DNA from: Oscillibacter sp. UBA6647
GTDB taxonomy: Bacteria; Bacillota; Clostridia; Oscillospirales; Oscillospiraceae
Reading direction: 5' to 3'
DNA length: 20,668 bases
Assembly (NCBI GenBank): GCA_002455655.1
Contig: DKLF01000062.1
Location: forward strand, 1-20,668
In this document: positions 20,361 through 20,668 of the stretch, piece by piece
Numbering within the stretch: the stretch's first letter is position 1
How the letters are laid out: each line of letters begins with the position of its first letter
Notes under the pieces: model-generated
The model's database searches: none
What the model was told of the DNA's origin: nothing
Seen by the model: the letters and a program-made list of their open reading frames with translations, nothing else
Position numbers and translations under genes: made by a program

Positions 20361-20545
20361 CACTGGTTCACCTCTTCTCCCAGCACCCGACGAAAAGGCT
20401 CCAGCTCTCCCCGGGCATATTCCGGAAGGCAGGCGGCACAAATCAGCTCTCCGTTGATCTGCCAATAGGACTCTCCCGGGCATAGTTCTCCGCCGCATGG
20501 CCCACAGCGGGGACCTTCCTGTCCCCTGAATGATATTTTTCTCAT
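20360..20545 (-). CDS. small cysteine-rich (zinc-binding) protein
   Basis: 61 residues with CGPCGGELCPGE (C15, C18 and C23 in the first cluster) and later ICAACLPEYARGEL (C39, C42), a probable treble-clef or LIM-like zinc knuckle. ATG 20545 has GGGAGG nine bases upstream. The in-frame GTG at 20554 would touch that site and is rejected. It is the first gene of a three-gene leftward unit, with TGATG and 20-nt overlaps to the next genes. No clear minus-strand promoter was found in the 76 bp up to the tRNA. Confidence 0.75.
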   Translation of the reverse strand: MRKISFRGQEGPRCGPCGGELCPGESYWQINGELICAACLPEYARGELEPFRRVLGEEVNQ

Positions 20546-20570
20546 AAAAATCACCCTCCCATAAAAAACA

Positions 20571-20584
20571 AGGTTGACAAACCT
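20571..20584. promoter_or_regulatory. inverted repeat over the -35 box of the tRNA promoter
   Basis: AGGTT (20571-20575), spacer GACA, AACCT (20580-20584) is a 5-bp perfect dyad that covers the -35 box TTGACA. It also lies 26 bp upstream of the leftward zinc protein start, so it could be an operator for either direction, or chance. Confidence 0.25.
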
Positions 20585-20602
20585 CTCACTGTCTGCTAGA
20601 AT
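20574..20602 (+). promoter_or_regulatory. promoter of the tRNA-Thr gene
   Basis: A perfect -35 TTGACA (20574-20579) and TAGAAT (20597-20602) with 17 bp spacing, 20 bp before the tRNA. This is the strongest promoter match in the window, as expected for a stable RNA. Confidence 0.9.
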
Positions 20603-20621
20603 AACTTTTGCTGTTGGATGC

Positions 20622-20668
20622 GCTGGTGTAGCTCAGCTGGTAGAGCAGCTGATTTGTAATCAGCAGGT
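20622..20668 (+). tRNA. tRNA-Thr, anticodon TGT, 3' end cut by the window
   Basis: The 5' two thirds of a tRNA. The acceptor strand GCTGGTG is at 20622-20628. The D arm is GCTC/GAGC (20631-20634 and 20643-20646) with GG in the loop. The anticodon arm GCTGA/TCAGC (20648-20652 and 20660-20664) encloses TTTGTAA, giving anticodon TGT (20655-20657), which reads ACA. The variable loop begins AGGT at the window end; the T arm and the acceptor 3' strand lie outside. Confidence 0.95.

Noticed and set aside
1..20668. CRISPR arrays, IS elements, prophage or toxin-antitoxin islands
   Set aside because: No regularly spaced repeats, transposase or integrase motifs, terminal inverted repeats or typical antitoxin-toxin pairs were seen on either strand.

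Overview
The window looks like a chromosomal core region of a high-GC, endospore-forming Clostridia, most likely an Oscillospiraceae (Oscillibacter/Flavonifractor-type) gut anaerobe. Three things support this: GC-rich codon use with AT-rich promoters and strong AGGAG-type ribosome binding sites; the sporulation genes yabP and yabQ inside the yabM-yabN-yabO-yabP-yabQ-divIC-yabR order known from Bacillus; and the recJ-rel-dtd-MBL-hemZ order common in Clostridia. No phage, IS element, CRISPR array or rRNA was seen. The first 18 bases are not genomic: they match the end of the Illumina TruSeq adapter, so the left edge is a contig end.

Layout. 19-432: 3' part of a D-Ala-D-Ala carboxypeptidase gene (dacF-like). 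546-1880: pgi with its own promoter and a terminator. 2027-2437: orphan P-loop protein as a single-gene unit, ending at a hairpin shared with the convergent gene 2546-4069 (minus), an exported SLH protein with a GH18-like domain that seems to lack the catalytic glutamate. A divergent promoter region (about 4070-4309) separates it from recJ (4310-6412), which is start/stop coupled to rel (6409-8622). These are followed by dtd, an MBL-fold hydrolase, hemZ, a uridine-kinase-like nucleoside kinase and a small zinc-ribbon protein.

12816-17730 is the envelope, sporulation and division cluster: SpoVB/YabM-type flippase, mazG (yabN), HU, rqcP (yabO), yabP, yabQ, divIC, and an S1-domain YabR-type protein, ending at a strong bidirectional terminator. 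In this cluster the yabQ frame runs 257 nt into divIC.

17772-17986 holds no convincing protein gene but carries a promoter-like pair, three successive hairpins and a T-tailed terminator: a candidate small RNA. The rest of the window reads leftward. From right to left it holds a zinc-binding mini-protein, a coiled-coil protein and a sigma-region-4 mini-protein (overlapping genes, one unit), then a YitT-family membrane protein with its own promoter and two mutually exclusive leader hairpins, then a HAD phosphatase. The right edge cuts through a tRNA-Thr(TGT) on the plus strand with a near-consensus promoter.

Most of the window is ordinary housekeeping. The parts that merit a second look are the candidate sRNA at 17783-17936, the yabQ/divIC overlap, the sigma-4 trio at the right end, the degenerate GH18 SLH protein, and the yitT leader.
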